Shown one piece after another: positions 1 to 8,906 of a DNA stretch of 64,000 nucleotides. Position 1 is the stretch's first letter; each line of letters begins with the position of its first letter. Under the pieces are notes generated by a model. It was not told the origin of the DNA, searched no databases, and saw nothing but the letters and a program-made list of their open reading frames with translations. The stretch lies in contig NZ_JASC01000013.1 in assembly GCF_000622365.1 (NCBI RefSeq), positions 558,001 to 622,000 of the forward strand, in the 5' to 3' direction. The position numbers and the translations under genes are program-made. This stretch comes from Sulfitobacter noctilucae (GTDB lineage: Bacteria > Pseudomonadota > Alphaproteobacteria > Rhodobacterales > Rhodobacteraceae).

Positions 1-361
1 CGCCGATGCGCTCCTGCTGGTGCTGACGAAAGGCGCGCTGGGCCGCAGTTACAACATCGGGGGCGAAAACGAGGCGCGGAACATTGATCTGGTGCGCAGT
101 ATTTGTGCCATTCTGGACGATCTCCGGCCCAAAGAAGGGCCCTATGCCGATCAGATTACCTTTGTTCAGGACCGTGCCGGCCATGATCTACGCTATGCGA
201 TTGATCCGTCCCGCATCCGCGAAGAACTGGGCTGGCGGCCTTCTGCCACGCTGGAGGAAGGGCTGGCCAAAACTGTTGCCTGGTACCTCGACAACGAAGA
301 TTGGTGGCAGGCGTTGCAGGCCCGCGATGGCGTGGGTGAGCGATTGGGGGTTAAGGCATGA
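1..361 (+). CDS. rfbB: dTDP-glucose 4,6-dehydratase, C-terminal part (cut by window start)
   Basis: The reading frame is open from base 2 to the stop at 359-361, so this is the last ~119 residues of a gene that begins outside the window. The stretch GRSYNIGGENEARNIDLV is typical of the C-terminal substrate-binding part of RfbB, which turns dTDP-glucose into dTDP-4-keto-6-deoxyglucose on the way to dTDP-L-rhamnose. The NAD-binding Rossmann part and the YxxxK motif are not visible. The stop overlaps the rfbD start by ATGA, so the genes are translationally coupled. An internal GTG at 20 is not the real start. The family call is firm because rfbD and rfbA follow directly. Confidence 0.93.
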   Translation, partial: ADALLLVLTKGALGRSYNIGGENEARNIDLVRSICAILDDLRPKEGPYADQITFVQDRAGHDLRYAIDPSRIREELGWRPSATLEEGLAKTVAWYLDNEDWWQALQARDGVGERLGVKA

Positions 362-1209
362 GCATTCTGGTGATTGGAAAAACGGGACAGGTGGCGCGCG
401 AGCTCGCGCTACTGCCGGATGTGATTTGCATCGGCCGGGACGAAGCAGATTTGACCGTCCCGGAGCAGTGCTCAGCGGCGATCCACGCCTACGGCCCAAG
501 TGCTGTGATCAACGCGGCGGCCTATACAGCCGTCGACCGGGCCGAGGATGAAGAGGCCTTGGCAAACCTTATCAACGGCGACGCCCCCGGTGTGATGGCC
601 CGCGATTGCGCGGCTCTGAGCATCCCCTTTGTGCATATTTCTACCGATTATGTGTTCGAGGGCGGCGGCAGAGCTGCTTGGTCGCCGGATGGCACGACCG
701 GACCTTTGGGAGCTTACGGCAGATCGAAACTGCGCGGTGAGCAATTGGTGAACGGTGTGGGTGCCGCCTTTGCCATTCTGCGCACCTCATGGGTCGTGTC
801 TGCACACGGCAATAATTTCGTGAAAACAATGCTGCGTCTGGGCGCGGAGCATGACAGCCTGAACGTGGTGGCTGATCAAATTGGCGGGCCAACCCCAGCG
901 CGTGACATCGCTGTCGCCTGTCATGCCATCGCGCTGCAGCTGATCAAAGCGCCGGAGAAAAGCGGCGCTTACCATTTCTCGGGCCAGCCCGACTGCAGTT
1001 GGGCCGATTTTGCCCGCGCCATTTTCGATGAGGCGGGGCTGGTCTGCGGTGTGACGGATATTCCGTCATCAGACTATCCCACACCCGCTGTGCGGCCGCT
1101 GAATTCGCGAATGGATTGCACCAAGACGGAACGCACTTTTGGTATCGCACGCCCGGACTGGCGCAGCGGTTTGGCCGATATTCTCAAGGATCTGGGAGCA
1201 ACAACATGA
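358..1209 (+). CDS. rfbD: dTDP-4-dehydrorhamnose reductase
   Basis: A 283-residue short-chain dehydrogenase-like protein that makes the last reduction giving dTDP-L-rhamnose, using NAD(P)H. The N-terminus has the glycine-rich nucleotide loop IGKTGQVAREL, and the catalytic YGRSK (YxxxK) lies in the middle. STDYVFEG and the R/Q-rich RTSWV region are typical of RmlD. Length fits the family (~290). It starts in an ATGA overlap with rfbB and ends in an ATGA overlap with rfbA, so the three are one operon. The rhamnose probably goes into lipopolysaccharide or exopolysaccharide (inference). Confidence 0.95.
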   Translation: MSILVIGKTGQVARELALLPDVICIGRDEADLTVPEQCSAAIHAYGPSAVINAAAYTAVDRAEDEEALANLINGDAPGVMARDCAALSIPFVHISTDYVFEGGGRAAWSPDGTTGPLGAYGRSKLRGEQLVNGVGAAFAILRTSWVVSAHGNNFVKTMLRLGAEHDSLNVVADQIGGPTPARDIAVACHAIALQLIKAPEKSGAYHFSGQPDCSWADFARAIFDEAGLVCGVTDIPSSDYPTPAVRPLNSRMDCTKTERTFGIARPDWRSGLADILKDLGATT

Positions 1210-2078
1210 CCAACCGCAAAGGTATCATTCTGGCAGGCGGTTCGGGCACGCGGCTTTACCCGATCACCATGGGGATCAGCAAACAACTGCTGCCGATCTA
1301 TGACAAGCCGATGATCTATTACCCGATTTCGGTGCTGATGCTGGCGGGCATTCGCGAGATTGCGATGATCACAACGCCGCAAGATCAGGCGCAGTTCCAG
1401 CGCTCGCTTGGGGACGGGAGCCAATGGGGTATTTCATTGACCTATATCGTGCAGCCGTCGCCGGATGGATTGGCGCAAGCCTATATTCTGGCCGAGGATT
1501 TTCTTGATGGCGCGCCCTCTGCGATGGTTCTGGGCGACAATATTTTCTTTGGTCACGGCCTGCCGGAGTTGTTGGCCGACGCGGATGCGCAACCGACCGG
1601 CGGCACGGTCTTTGGCTATCATGTGGCCGATCCCGAACGCTATGGTGTGGTTGGGTTTGACAAGGCAGGCGTGGCGCAGACGATCATCGAAAAACCCGAG
1701 AATCCAGCGTCTAATTACGCTGTAACGGGGCTGTACTTCCTGGACGCAGATGCCCCGCGTCTGGCGCGTGAAGTTGTACCGTCACCGCGTGGCGAGCTCG
1801 AAATTACATCGCTGTTAGAGATGTATCTGACCCAAGGCCATCTGCGTGTGAACCGCATGGGGCGCGGATATGCCTGGCTGGACACGGGCACCCACGCAAG
1901 CCTTCTGGACGCAGGAAACTTTGTGCGCACACTAACACAGCGGCAGGGCCTGCAAACCGGTTGTCTCGAGGAAATCGCCCACGAGCAAGGCTGGATCACT
2001 GATGATGCGCTACTTGAACGGGCCGAGATGTTTGAGAAAAACGATTATGGCAAGTACCTGAAAGACCTGCTTAAATAA
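1206..2078 (+). CDS. rfbA: glucose-1-phosphate thymidylyltransferase
   Basis: A 290-residue nucleotidyltransferase that makes dTDP-glucose from dTTP and glucose-1-phosphate, the first step of the dTDP-rhamnose route. GIILAGGSGTRLYP near the N-terminus is the nucleotide-binding signature, followed by the sugar-phosphate binding SKQLLPIYDKPMIYYP. VLGDNIFFGHGL and the C-terminal YGKYL agree with RfbA/RmlA. The start chosen is the ATG at 1206, in an ATGA overlap with rfbD; the frame stays open further upstream but only inside rfbD. No rfbC is seen here, so it is presumably upstream of the window. It converges with manC, with 3 bases between the genes. Confidence 0.96.
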   Translation: MTNRKGIILAGGSGTRLYPITMGISKQLLPIYDKPMIYYPISVLMLAGIREIAMITTPQDQAQFQRSLGDGSQWGISLTYIVQPSPDGLAQAYILAEDFLDGAPSAMVLGDNIFFGHGLPELLADADAQPTGGTVFGYHVADPERYGVVGFDKAGVAQTIIEKPENPASNYAVTGLYFLDADAPRLAREVVPSPRGELEITSLLEMYLTQGHLRVNRMGRGYAWLDTGTHASLLDAGNFVRTLTQRQGLQTGCLEEIAHEQGWITDDALLERAEMFEKNDYGKYLKDLLK

Positions 2079-2081
2079 CGT

Positions 2082-3536
2082 TTAGCCTTTGGCACCCTGA
2101 CCGCGTGCATAGACATCTTCGTAGCGGATGATGTCATCCTCGCCCAGATAGCTGCCGGTCTGCACTTCAATCAATTCCATCGGTACATCGCCGGGGTTCT
2201 CCATGCGATGGATCGCGCCAAGCGGGATGTAGATGGACTCGTTCTCCTCAACCATCTGAACGCTCAGGTTGTCCTGATCCGGGCCAACGGTCACCTTGGC
2301 AGTGCCCACAACGACGATCCAATGCTCTGACCGGAATTTATGACTTTGCAGGCTGAGCGCCGCACCGGGGTTCACCACGATGCGCTTGACCTGAAAGGAT
2401 GCGCTGAGGATCAGGGTCTCGAAAAAGCCCCAGGGACGGTGATCTTTGGGAAAGGTATCAGCCTGTGCGACGCTGTTGGCACGCATTTGTTTGACGACAT
2501 CGCCAAGGTTCGCAGTGCGCGTCCGGTCCGCGACCAGAACCGCGTCTGGCATGGCAACCGCAACGATATTGTCCAAGCCCAGTCCGACCAGCTGCACCGC
2601 GCCATTTTCGGACCGCAGCAGGGTATCGCGACAATCGACAGCATGGGCGGTGCCTTGAACAGCGACACCTGCATCGTCTTTGACTGCATGCTGATGCACC
2701 GCGTTCCAGCCGCCCATGTCAGACCAATCGCCAGCGTGGGCAATAACGCTCAGGTTGCTGACCTTTTCCATGATGGCAAAGTCGATGGAGATGTCTTCGC
2801 ATTTTGCCCAAGCGTCAGGATCGAGCCGCAGGAAACCCAGATCGGTCTGCGCCTGCCCAACAGCTTCTTGCACCTGCGCCAACATCTGAGGCGCGTGGGC
2901 TGCGAAGGCGTCGATCATCGTCTGGGCAGCATACATGAAAATACCGGCGTTCCATAGGTAGCCACCGGCGGCGAGCATACGCTCAGCCTCTGCGCGTTCT
3001 GGTTTTTCCACAAAGCGTTTCAGGGGCGTGGCGCCCTCGACATCACCCGCGTCCAACTCAAGATAGCCGTATCCGGTTTCTGGACGGTCCGGTTGAATAC
3101 CAAAGGTGACGATCTGTCCGGCCTGCGCCGCAGCGACCCCGCGCTTGACGGTGTCACAGAACACATCGGCCTGTGTGATGTAGTGGTCAGACGGGGCCGC
3201 CAGCATCAGCGCCTGCGGATCGCGCTGGGCTTGCACCAAAGCCGCCGCCAGCAATGCGGGTGCTGTATTGCGTGCCTCGGGCTCGATCAGCACTGCACCC
3301 GGCGTGATGCCAGCATCATGCAACTGCTGAGTGGCGATGAAACGAAAATCCGAATTTGTGACGACCAGCGGTTCAGCGAACCCTGTACCGGACAGGCGTT
3401 TGCTGGATTGTTGAAACAGGCTGCCTTCGCCGATCAGGTCGATAAACTGTTTGGGAAAGCTTTTGCGCGACACAGGCCACAAACGTGTCCCCGATCCACC
3501 GCACAGGATCACCGGGGTAATTGTATTGCTCGTCAT
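2082..3536 (-). CDS. manC: mannose-1-phosphate guanylyltransferase / mannose-6-phosphate isomerase (bifunctional)
   Basis: A 484-residue type II enzyme that makes GDP-mannose. The N-terminal two-thirds is a nucleotidyltransferase with VILCGGSGTRLWPVSR and FPKQF; a C-terminal cupin (from about HRPWGFFETL, with SLQSHKFRSEHW) carries the isomerase half. Two adjacent ATG codons lie at 3539 and 3536; AAGGA is 6 bases before the second, which I prefer. GDP-mannose feeds mannose, fucose or rhamnose in surface polysaccharide, in keeping with the rfb genes it converges on. No terminator is seen in the 3-base gap to rfbA. Confidence 0.95.
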   Translation of the reverse strand: MTSNTITPVILCGGSGTRLWPVSRKSFPKQFIDLIGEGSLFQQSSKRLSGTGFAEPLVVTNSDFRFIATQQLHDAGITPGAVLIEPEARNTAPALLAAALVQAQRDPQALMLAAPSDHYITQADVFCDTVKRGVAAAQAGQIVTFGIQPDRPETGYGYLELDAGDVEGATPLKRFVEKPERAEAERMLAAGGYLWNAGIFMYAAQTMIDAFAAHAPQMLAQVQEAVGQAQTDLGFLRLDPDAWAKCEDISIDFAIMEKVSNLSVIAHAGDWSDMGGWNAVHQHAVKDDAGVAVQGTAHAVDCRDTLLRSENGAVQLVGLGLDNIVAVAMPDAVLVADRTRTANLGDVVKQMRANSVAQADTFPKDHRPWGFFETLILSASFQVKRIVVNPGAALSLQSHKFRSEHWIVVVGTAKVTVGPDQDNLSVQMVEENESIYIPLGAIHRMENPGDVPMELIEVQTGSYLGEDDIIRYEDVYARGQGAKG

Positions 3537-3754
3537 CATGCGTCCTTCTCGTCTGTCACTCAAAGGCCTGCCTTTGAACGCCTTCTGTTAGGATGGCGCG
3601 CCCCTGAGTTGCAAGAGACAATAGCCTAAGGCCGCCAAGGTATGGGTGCATTTTTGCCAAGTCACGAATTTTATTGAATTTCGTGTCGCTCCCGACGCAC
3701 CGCAAAGGCGATTTCCTGCCGTTCGTTCTGTTCATGCATAATGCGAGCGGCTCC

Positions 3755-3785
3755 TTGACCTTCTAGTCACTGGAACCTTTATGTA
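3755..3785 (+). promoter_or_regulatory. CueR-type copA promoter with 19-base spacer
   Basis: TTGACC (3755-3760) and TATGTA (3780-3785) are 19 bases apart. A dyad, ACCTTC at 3759-3764 and GAACCT at 3773-3778, lies inside the long spacer. Overlong spacers with an internal dyad are the known mark of promoters activated by MerR-family regulators such as CueR, and a cueR gene lies in the operon it drives. Confidence 0.85.
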
Positions 3786-3814
3786 GCAGGTATAGCAATC
3801 AGCAGGAGCGCGGT

Positions 3815-6262
3815 TTGGAACAGACATACACGCTGGCCATCGACAATATGAACTGCGGTGCATGTGTGGGCCGAGTGACAAAGGTGCTGAACGATCTTCC
3901 GGGCAGCAGTGACGTTCATGTCAATATGGCGAATGAAACGGCACGTATGACTTTAGGCGGCGCATCCACTCTGGACGCTGCCATCGAAGCCCTAAAGATC
4001 GCTGGATATCCGGCACAGACGCAAGAGGTACGGCTTTCCATCAGCGGTATGTCTTGTGCCTCCTGCGTTGGTCGGGTGGACAAGGCTCTGCGCGGTGTGG
4101 CGGGCGTGACCGACGCACGGGTTAATCTTGCTGACGAAACCGCGACGGTGAGGTTCGTGCCGGAGATGACCGACATTGCGGCGTTGGCTCAAGCCTCCAC
4201 CGATGCAGGGTATCCAGCAGAGAACCTGTCAGAAGATACCAGCATTGACCGTCAGGCCGAGAAGGTAGCTGATGCCGATCAACAAAAGCGCACAATGTGG
4301 ATTGCCGCAGCCCTGACCCTGCCGGTCTTTATTCTTGAGATGGGCGGGCATTTGATCCCGGCCTGGCATCACTACATCGGGGCCAGCATCGGGCATCAGG
4401 CCAGTTGGACTATTCAGTTCATCCTCACGACAGCAGTGCTTGTCGGGCCAGGGCGCAGGTTTTTTCGCAATGGGGTGCCAGCGCTTTGGCGGCGTGCACC
4501 GAACATGAATTCGCTGGTCGCGCTGGGCGCTGGATCAGCCTGGGCGTTCTCGACCGTGGCGCTCTTTGCGCCGACTTTGCTGCCCCAAGGCACGCGGGCC
4601 GTCTACTTTGAGGCCGCTGCCGTCATCGTGACCCTGATCCTTCTGGGTCGTTGGTTCGAAGCACGCGCAAAGGGCCAAACCGGCAGCGCCATTCAGGGGT
4701 TGATCCAGCTTTCGCCACGTGTGGCCCGGGTGAAGCGCGACGAGGACTGGGTCGAGGTTTCTGTTGATGAATTAAGCGTTGGCGATGTGTTTCTGCTTCG
4801 ACCCGGTGAGCGCGTGCCGACGGATGCACAGGTGCTGACCGGCGAAAGCCGCGTCGATGAAAGCATGATGACCGGCGAGCCGATGCAGGTTGCGAAAAAC
4901 ACTGGCGACAGGCTGACCGGCGGCACGGTCAACGGCCACGGCAGCTTGACCTGCGAAGTGACCCGCGTCGGCAAGGATACGACTTTGGCCCAGATCATTC
5001 GCATGGTGCAGGACGCACAGGGTGCGCGCCTGCCCATTCAGGCGTTGGTCGACCGCGTGACGCTTTGGTTTGTACCAGCGGTCATGGCGGTGGCCGTTGT
5101 GACGGTGCTGGGTTGGCTCATCTTCGGTCCCGCGCCTGCGCTACCGATCGCGCTTGTGGCCGGGGTGTCCGTTTTGATCATCGCCTGCCCCTGCGCGATG
5201 GGCTTGGCCACGCCGACATCTATCATGGTGGGCACCGGACGGGCGGCAGAGCTGGGCGTATTGTTCCGGCAAGGCGATGCACTACAATCGCTCAGCGACG
5301 TTCAGATCATAGCGCTGGATAAAACAGGTACGTTGACTGAAGGAAAGCCACGGTTGACCACATATGATCCCGTGGCTGACAGCACCGGTGACACGCTTCT
5401 TGCCCAGATCGCGGCAGTAGAGAGCAGATCAGAACACCCGGTCGCTCGGGCTGTGCTGTCGTTTGCGGAAGAACGAGATCTGGCACTGCCAGAGGTGACG
5501 CATACTGAAGTGATCTCCGGCAAAGGTATTCTTGGCACTGTAGCAGGCCAACAGATTGCCATCGGGAATATTGCTCTGATGAAGGATCAAGGAGTTGATC
5601 CGGATCCGTTCAGGGAAAAAGCAGTAGCGTTCGAGGCAGAGGGCCAGACCGTCTTTTTCGCAGCAGTCGACGGGGTATTGGCCGCTTTGCTCGCTGTTTC
5701 CGATCCTTTGCGCCCCACCACCAAGGCGGCAGTGGCTGCGCTTCAATCGCGGGGTATGCATGTTGCGATGATCTCGGGCGATGCGGAAGGCACGGCGCAG
5801 GCCGTCGCCCGCAGCCTTGGTATCGACACGGTGATCGCGGGCGTCTTGCCCGATGGGAAAGTCGATGCGCTGCGCGAATTGCGCGATGCATATGGTATGA
5901 CGGCTTTTGTGGGCGATGGCATCAACGATGCGCCCGTCCTCGCCGAGGCTGATGTCGGCATCGCCATCGGGTCCGGCACAGACGTGGCGATTGAAACCGC
6001 TGATGTGGTGCTGATGTCCGGCGACCTGAACGGCGTGGTGCAGGCCTTTGATCTATCCCGCGCCACCCTGCGCAACATCCGTGAAAACCTCGTCTGGGCT
6101 TTCGGCTATAACGTCCTGCTCATCCCCGTGGCTGCCGGAGCGCTTTACCCTGCCTTTGGCCTTCTGTTGTCGCCCGGGTTGGCGGCGGGGGCTATGGCGT
6201 TTTCCTCCGTTTTCGTGCTGGCTAATGCGCTGCGCTTGCGCCGTGCAGGGGGGACAGCATGA
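3815..6262 (+). CDS. copA: copper-exporting P1B-type ATPase
   Basis: An 815-residue inner-membrane pump that exports Cu(I) using ATP. There are two N-terminal metal-binding HMA domains (MNCGAC at 12-17 and MSCASC at 79-84), then membrane helices, the transport motif CPC at 458-460, the phosphorylated Asp502 in DKTGTLT, the SEHPVARAV nucleotide-domain motif and the GDGINDAP hinge. The start is TTG at 3815, with AGCAGGAG about 7 bases ahead; the later ATG at 3848 would cut off the first HMA strand. It overlaps cueR by ATGA. Expression should respond to copper through the promoter at 3755-3785. Confidence 0.96.
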   Translation: MEQTYTLAIDNMNCGACVGRVTKVLNDLPGSSDVHVNMANETARMTLGGASTLDAAIEALKIAGYPAQTQEVRLSISGMSCASCVGRVDKALRGVAGVTDARVNLADETATVRFVPEMTDIAALAQASTDAGYPAENLSEDTSIDRQAEKVADADQQKRTMWIAAALTLPVFILEMGGHLIPAWHHYIGASIGHQASWTIQFILTTAVLVGPGRRFFRNGVPALWRRAPNMNSLVALGAGSAWAFSTVALFAPTLLPQGTRAVYFEAAAVIVTLILLGRWFEARAKGQTGSAIQGLIQLSPRVARVKRDEDWVEVSVDELSVGDVFLLRPGERVPTDAQVLTGESRVDESMMTGEPMQVAKNTGDRLTGGTVNGHGSLTCEVTRVGKDTTLAQIIRMVQDAQGARLPIQALVDRVTLWFVPAVMAVAVVTVLGWLIFGPAPALPIALVAGVSVLIIACPCAMGLATPTSIMVGTGRAAELGVLFRQGDALQSLSDVQIIALDKTGTLTEGKPRLTTYDPVADSTGDTLLAQIAAVESRSEHPVARAVLSFAEERDLALPEVTHTEVISGKGILGTVAGQQIAIGNIALMKDQGVDPDPFREKAVAFEAEGQTVFFAAVDGVLAALLAVSDPLRPTTKAAVAALQSRGMHVAMISGDAEGTAQAVARSLGIDTVIAGVLPDGKVDALRELRDAYGMTAFVGDGINDAPVLAEADVGIAIGSGTDVAIETADVVLMSGDLNGVVQAFDLSRATLRNIRENLVWAFGYNVLLIPVAAGALYPAFGLLLSPGLAAGAMAFSSVFVLANALRLRRAGGTA

Positions 6263-6654
6263 ATATCAAATCCGTCAGCGCGGCCACCGGCTTGCCCGCC
6301 AAGACCATCCGCTATTACGAGGATGTGGGCCTTGTCAGCCCGGCGCGCGAGGGCAACGGCTACCGCGTGTTTTCTGACAAAGATGTGCATAAACTGGCAT
6401 TCCTGGCTCGGGCCCGATCCCTCGGGTTTCCGTTAGAAAGCTGCCGCAGCCTGCTGGCGCTATACGATGATCAGGACCGGGCCAGTGCCGATGTCAAAGC
6501 TATCGCCATCAGCCACTTGCAAGAAATCGACCGCAAACTGGGCGAACTGACCGCGATGCGCGACACGCTAAGTGTTCTGGTCCGCTCCTGCGCGGGCGAT
6601 GATCGTCCCGATTGCCCAATTCTGTCTGATCTGGCGCAAGAGGTTCCGCAATAG
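6259..6654 (+). CDS. cueR: copper-responsive MerR-family regulator
   Basis: A 131-residue activator with an N-terminal winged-helix DNA-binding domain (AKTIRYYEDVGLVSP), a coiled-coil dimer helix and a C-terminal metal loop, CAGDDRPDC, holding Cys111 and Cys119. These match the two Cu(I)/Ag(I)-binding cysteines of E. coli CueR (112 and 120). Here the regulator is the second gene of the copA operon rather than divergent, so it probably also activates its own synthesis. It overlaps copA by ATGA. Confidence 0.93.
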   Translation: MNIKSVSAATGLPAKTIRYYEDVGLVSPAREGNGYRVFSDKDVHKLAFLARARSLGFPLESCRSLLALYDDQDRASADVKAIAISHLQEIDRKLGELTAMRDTLSVLVRSCAGDDRPDCPILSDLAQEVPQ

Positions 6655-6741
6655 CACCAGCTTGACGGCGCGGCCCAAGGCGTGTTGGCTGTGCCCAACC
6701 ACCCCCGCAGGTTTTTGCCGCGACAGAATAGGAACCCCGAT

Positions 6742-7452
6742 ATGTATGTTTTTGACGCGCCGAAACAGGCCAGCGTTGCCGTGCAGGGCAGCGATGACCG
6801 CTTTCCAGTACGCCGCATCTTTTGTGTTGGTCGCAATTACGAGGCGCACGCCCGCGAGATGGGCAAAGACCCGACGCGGGAGTCCCCTTTCTTTTTCACC
6901 AAACCGGCAGATGCGGTGATGGATACGCCCTGTACCATGCCATACCCCAAACTGACCGAGGATCTACATTACGAAATTGAACTTGTGATCGCGATCGGCA
7001 AGGGCGGCGATCACATTGCCGAAGAGGATGTGATGGATCACATCTGGGGCGCGGCCGTAGGTCTGGACATGACCCGCCGTGATCTGCAGGCGGAAGCCAA
7101 AGAAGCGGGCCGGCCCTGGGACTGGGCCAAGGCCTTTGACAATTCGGCTCCCATCGGCCCGATCCGGCCCATTGAAAAGGTCAAAAGCCTTGAGGCGGGT
7201 CGCATCTGGCTGGCCATTCACAAGGAGGGCGAGACAATGGCCGAGATGCGCCAGGATGCGGATTTGTCCGATCTGATCTGGTCGGTGCGCGAACATATCG
7301 CAATCCTGTCGCAGGCGATGACCTTGGCCCCCGGTGACCTGATCATGACAGGCACGCCCGCCGGTGTTGGTGCCGCTGTGCCGGGCGACAAGATCACCGG
7401 CGGTGTCGAAGGCGTCGGCGGTCTCGAGGTGAATATCGGTCCGCGTCCATGA
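6742..7452 (+). CDS. FAH-family hydrolase (fumarylpyruvate/fumarylacetoacetate hydrolase-like)
   Basis: A 236-residue protein of the fumarylacetoacetate hydrolase family, the short form without the extra N-terminal domain of true FAH. It has the family start RRIFCVGRNYEAHARE, the metal-binding glutamates of YEIELVIAIG, and the C-terminal GDLIMTGTPAGVG. The ATG at 6742 has AGGAA about 8 bases upstream; the longer frame would overlap untranslated DNA. The next gene, a zeta-class GST isomerase, overlaps by ATGA. The pair suggests hydrolysis of fumarylpyruvate (gentisate route) or fumarylacetoacetate (tyrosine route). No ring-cleaving dioxygenase is in view, so the substrate is open. Confidence 0.85.
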   Translation: MYVFDAPKQASVAVQGSDDRFPVRRIFCVGRNYEAHAREMGKDPTRESPFFFTKPADAVMDTPCTMPYPKLTEDLHYEIELVIAIGKGGDHIAEEDVMDHIWGAAVGLDMTRRDLQAEAKEAGRPWDWAKAFDNSAPIGPIRPIEKVKSLEAGRIWLAIHKEGETMAEMRQDADLSDLIWSVREHIAILSQAMTLAPGDLIMTGTPAGVGAAVPGDKITGGVEGVGGLEVNIGPRP

Positions 7453-8096
7453 GCGATCTGGCCCTCCATAACTACTTCCGATCTTCGACATCTGTCCGGG
7501 TCCGCGCGGCGCTGAACCTCAAAGGTCTGGATTTCGATTACATACCGCTGGCCCTGTTGAAGGGAGAGCAGGCGAGTGCCACCCATCTTGCGCTGAACCC
7601 GTCGGGGCTTGTGCCCACATTGGTCACGCCGCAGGGGCCCTTGCCGCAGTCACTTGCGATCCTTGAATGGCTGGATGAAGAACACCCGGAGCCGCCGCTG
7701 TTGCCTGCCGATGCATGGGGTCGGGCGCGTGTCAGATCGCTCGCGCAAATCGTTGCGCTGGATATTCATCCGGTCAACAACCTGCGCATTCTCAGTTATC
7801 TGGAAACGGAGTTCGATGCCGATGCCACCGCCAAGGCCAAGTGGTTTCGCCATTGGGCCAGCGCGGGCATGCAAGCACTGGAAATGCGGTTGGCGTCCGA
7901 GCCGGAGACCGGTGACTTCTGCCACGGCAATACGGTCGGTCTGGCCGATCTGTGCCTTTATGCGCAGGTCATTAACAACGCACGGTTCGAGGTCGACATG
8001 ACAGGCTGCCCGACAATCAGTCGCATTCATGCCAATTGCATGGCGGTTCCTGCGCTGGCGCGGGCCGCACCGGCCAATCAGCCGGACGCGACCTGA
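7449..8096 (+). CDS. maiA: maleylacetoacetate/maleylpyruvate isomerase (zeta-class GST)
   Basis: A 215-residue glutathione S-transferase-fold protein. The N-terminal motif SSTSVRVRAALNLKGLDF with its SS-x-S glutathione-binding serines is characteristic of zeta-class isomerases, and NPSGLVPTL holds the cis-proline. It isomerises the cis (maleyl) ring-cleavage product to the trans (fumaryl) form, which the FAH-family hydrolase in the ATGA-overlapping gene upstream would then split. Whether the substrate is maleylacetoacetate or maleylpyruvate cannot be read from the sequence. Confidence 0.88.
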   Translation: MSDLALHNYFRSSTSVRVRAALNLKGLDFDYIPLALLKGEQASATHLALNPSGLVPTLVTPQGPLPQSLAILEWLDEEHPEPPLLPADAWGRARVRSLAQIVALDIHPVNNLRILSYLETEFDADATAKAKWFRHWASAGMQALEMRLASEPETGDFCHGNTVGLADLCLYAQVINNARFEVDMTGCPTISRIHANCMAVPALARAAPANQPDAT

Positions 8097-8906
8097 TTAT
8101 GCGGCAATCGGGTGGGCATTAAGGAATGCCAGCAAATGCTCCGCTACTTCCTCCGGGGCATCCCACACGATTGAATGGCCGGCATGGGAGATATGGGCTT
8201 CGGTAAGATCGGGGATCGCCGCAAAGCTGGGTTGAGCCAATTCCGGCGGTATCATTAGATCCTGACCAGCATAGAGAACTAGTGCAGGGCATGAAATTTC
8301 AGCCATTTTCGCTTTAGGTCGGAAGGCACGAAAGGCCTCAACCTGATGTGCCATTCCGTCCGCGCTTTGCGCATGAGGGTAGGCAAGAGCCGCTTGCAGG
8401 GCGTCTTCGATATTCTGACTGTTTTCGAAAAAACCGTTCCCGAACAGCCAGGGATAAAGCGCGCGCAGCCATGTTTCTTCGCCACCAGGCGCACGCCGCA
8501 CCGCCAGCAATGCGTCAAACACACCCGCCGTGCGCGGCGAGCGCACGCGACCCGAAGCCAGTACCGTCGCGGTGGCGGCACGCTCTGGCGCGGCATGCGC
8601 AATCTCCAGCGACAGCAGGCCGCCCAGCGAATGACCCCCCACATGAAAACGATCAAATCCCAGATGGTCCATCAACGCCAGGGCATCGGTTGCCATCAGC
8701 GCGCAGTCTGCGGGAGCATCCCATGGGGTCGTGCGCCCGGTGGTGCGGTTGTCTGGCCGGATCACAGTGAAATGCGGGGTCAGCAAAGGCACCAGAATTG
8801 ACCACGCGGCAGAGTCGCTCAGCATCCCTGCCAGCAGCAAAAGGGGCGGACCGCTGCCGTCGATCTCGTAATGCAGGGTGACGTCGTCCAGGGGCAATTC
8901 AGGCAT
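8097..8906 (-). CDS. alpha/beta-fold hydrolase
   Basis: A 269-residue hydrolase with the nucleophile elbow GHSLGG (Ser93) and a C-terminal HISHAGHSIVWD holding the likely catalytic His. The family is broad (esterases, lactonases, haloperoxidase-like enzymes) and the substrate is not identifiable. The start overlaps the end of the P1 peptidase gene by 8 bases, so it is the last gene of the ABC-importer/peptidase operon and may act on a product of peptide or amide uptake (inference). Confidence 0.85.
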   Translation of the reverse strand: MPELPLDDVTLHYEIDGSGPPLLLLAGMLSDSAAWSILVPLLTPHFTVIRPDNRTTGRTTPWDAPADCALMATDALALMDHLGFDRFHVGGHSLGGLLSLEIAHAAPERAATATVLASGRVRSPRTAGVFDALLAVRRAPGGEETWLRALYPWLFGNGFFENSQNIEDALQAALAYPHAQSADGMAHQVEAFRAFRPKAKMAEISCPALVLYAGQDLMIPPELAQPSFAAIPDLTEAHISHAGHSIVWDAPEEVAEHLLAFLNAHPIAA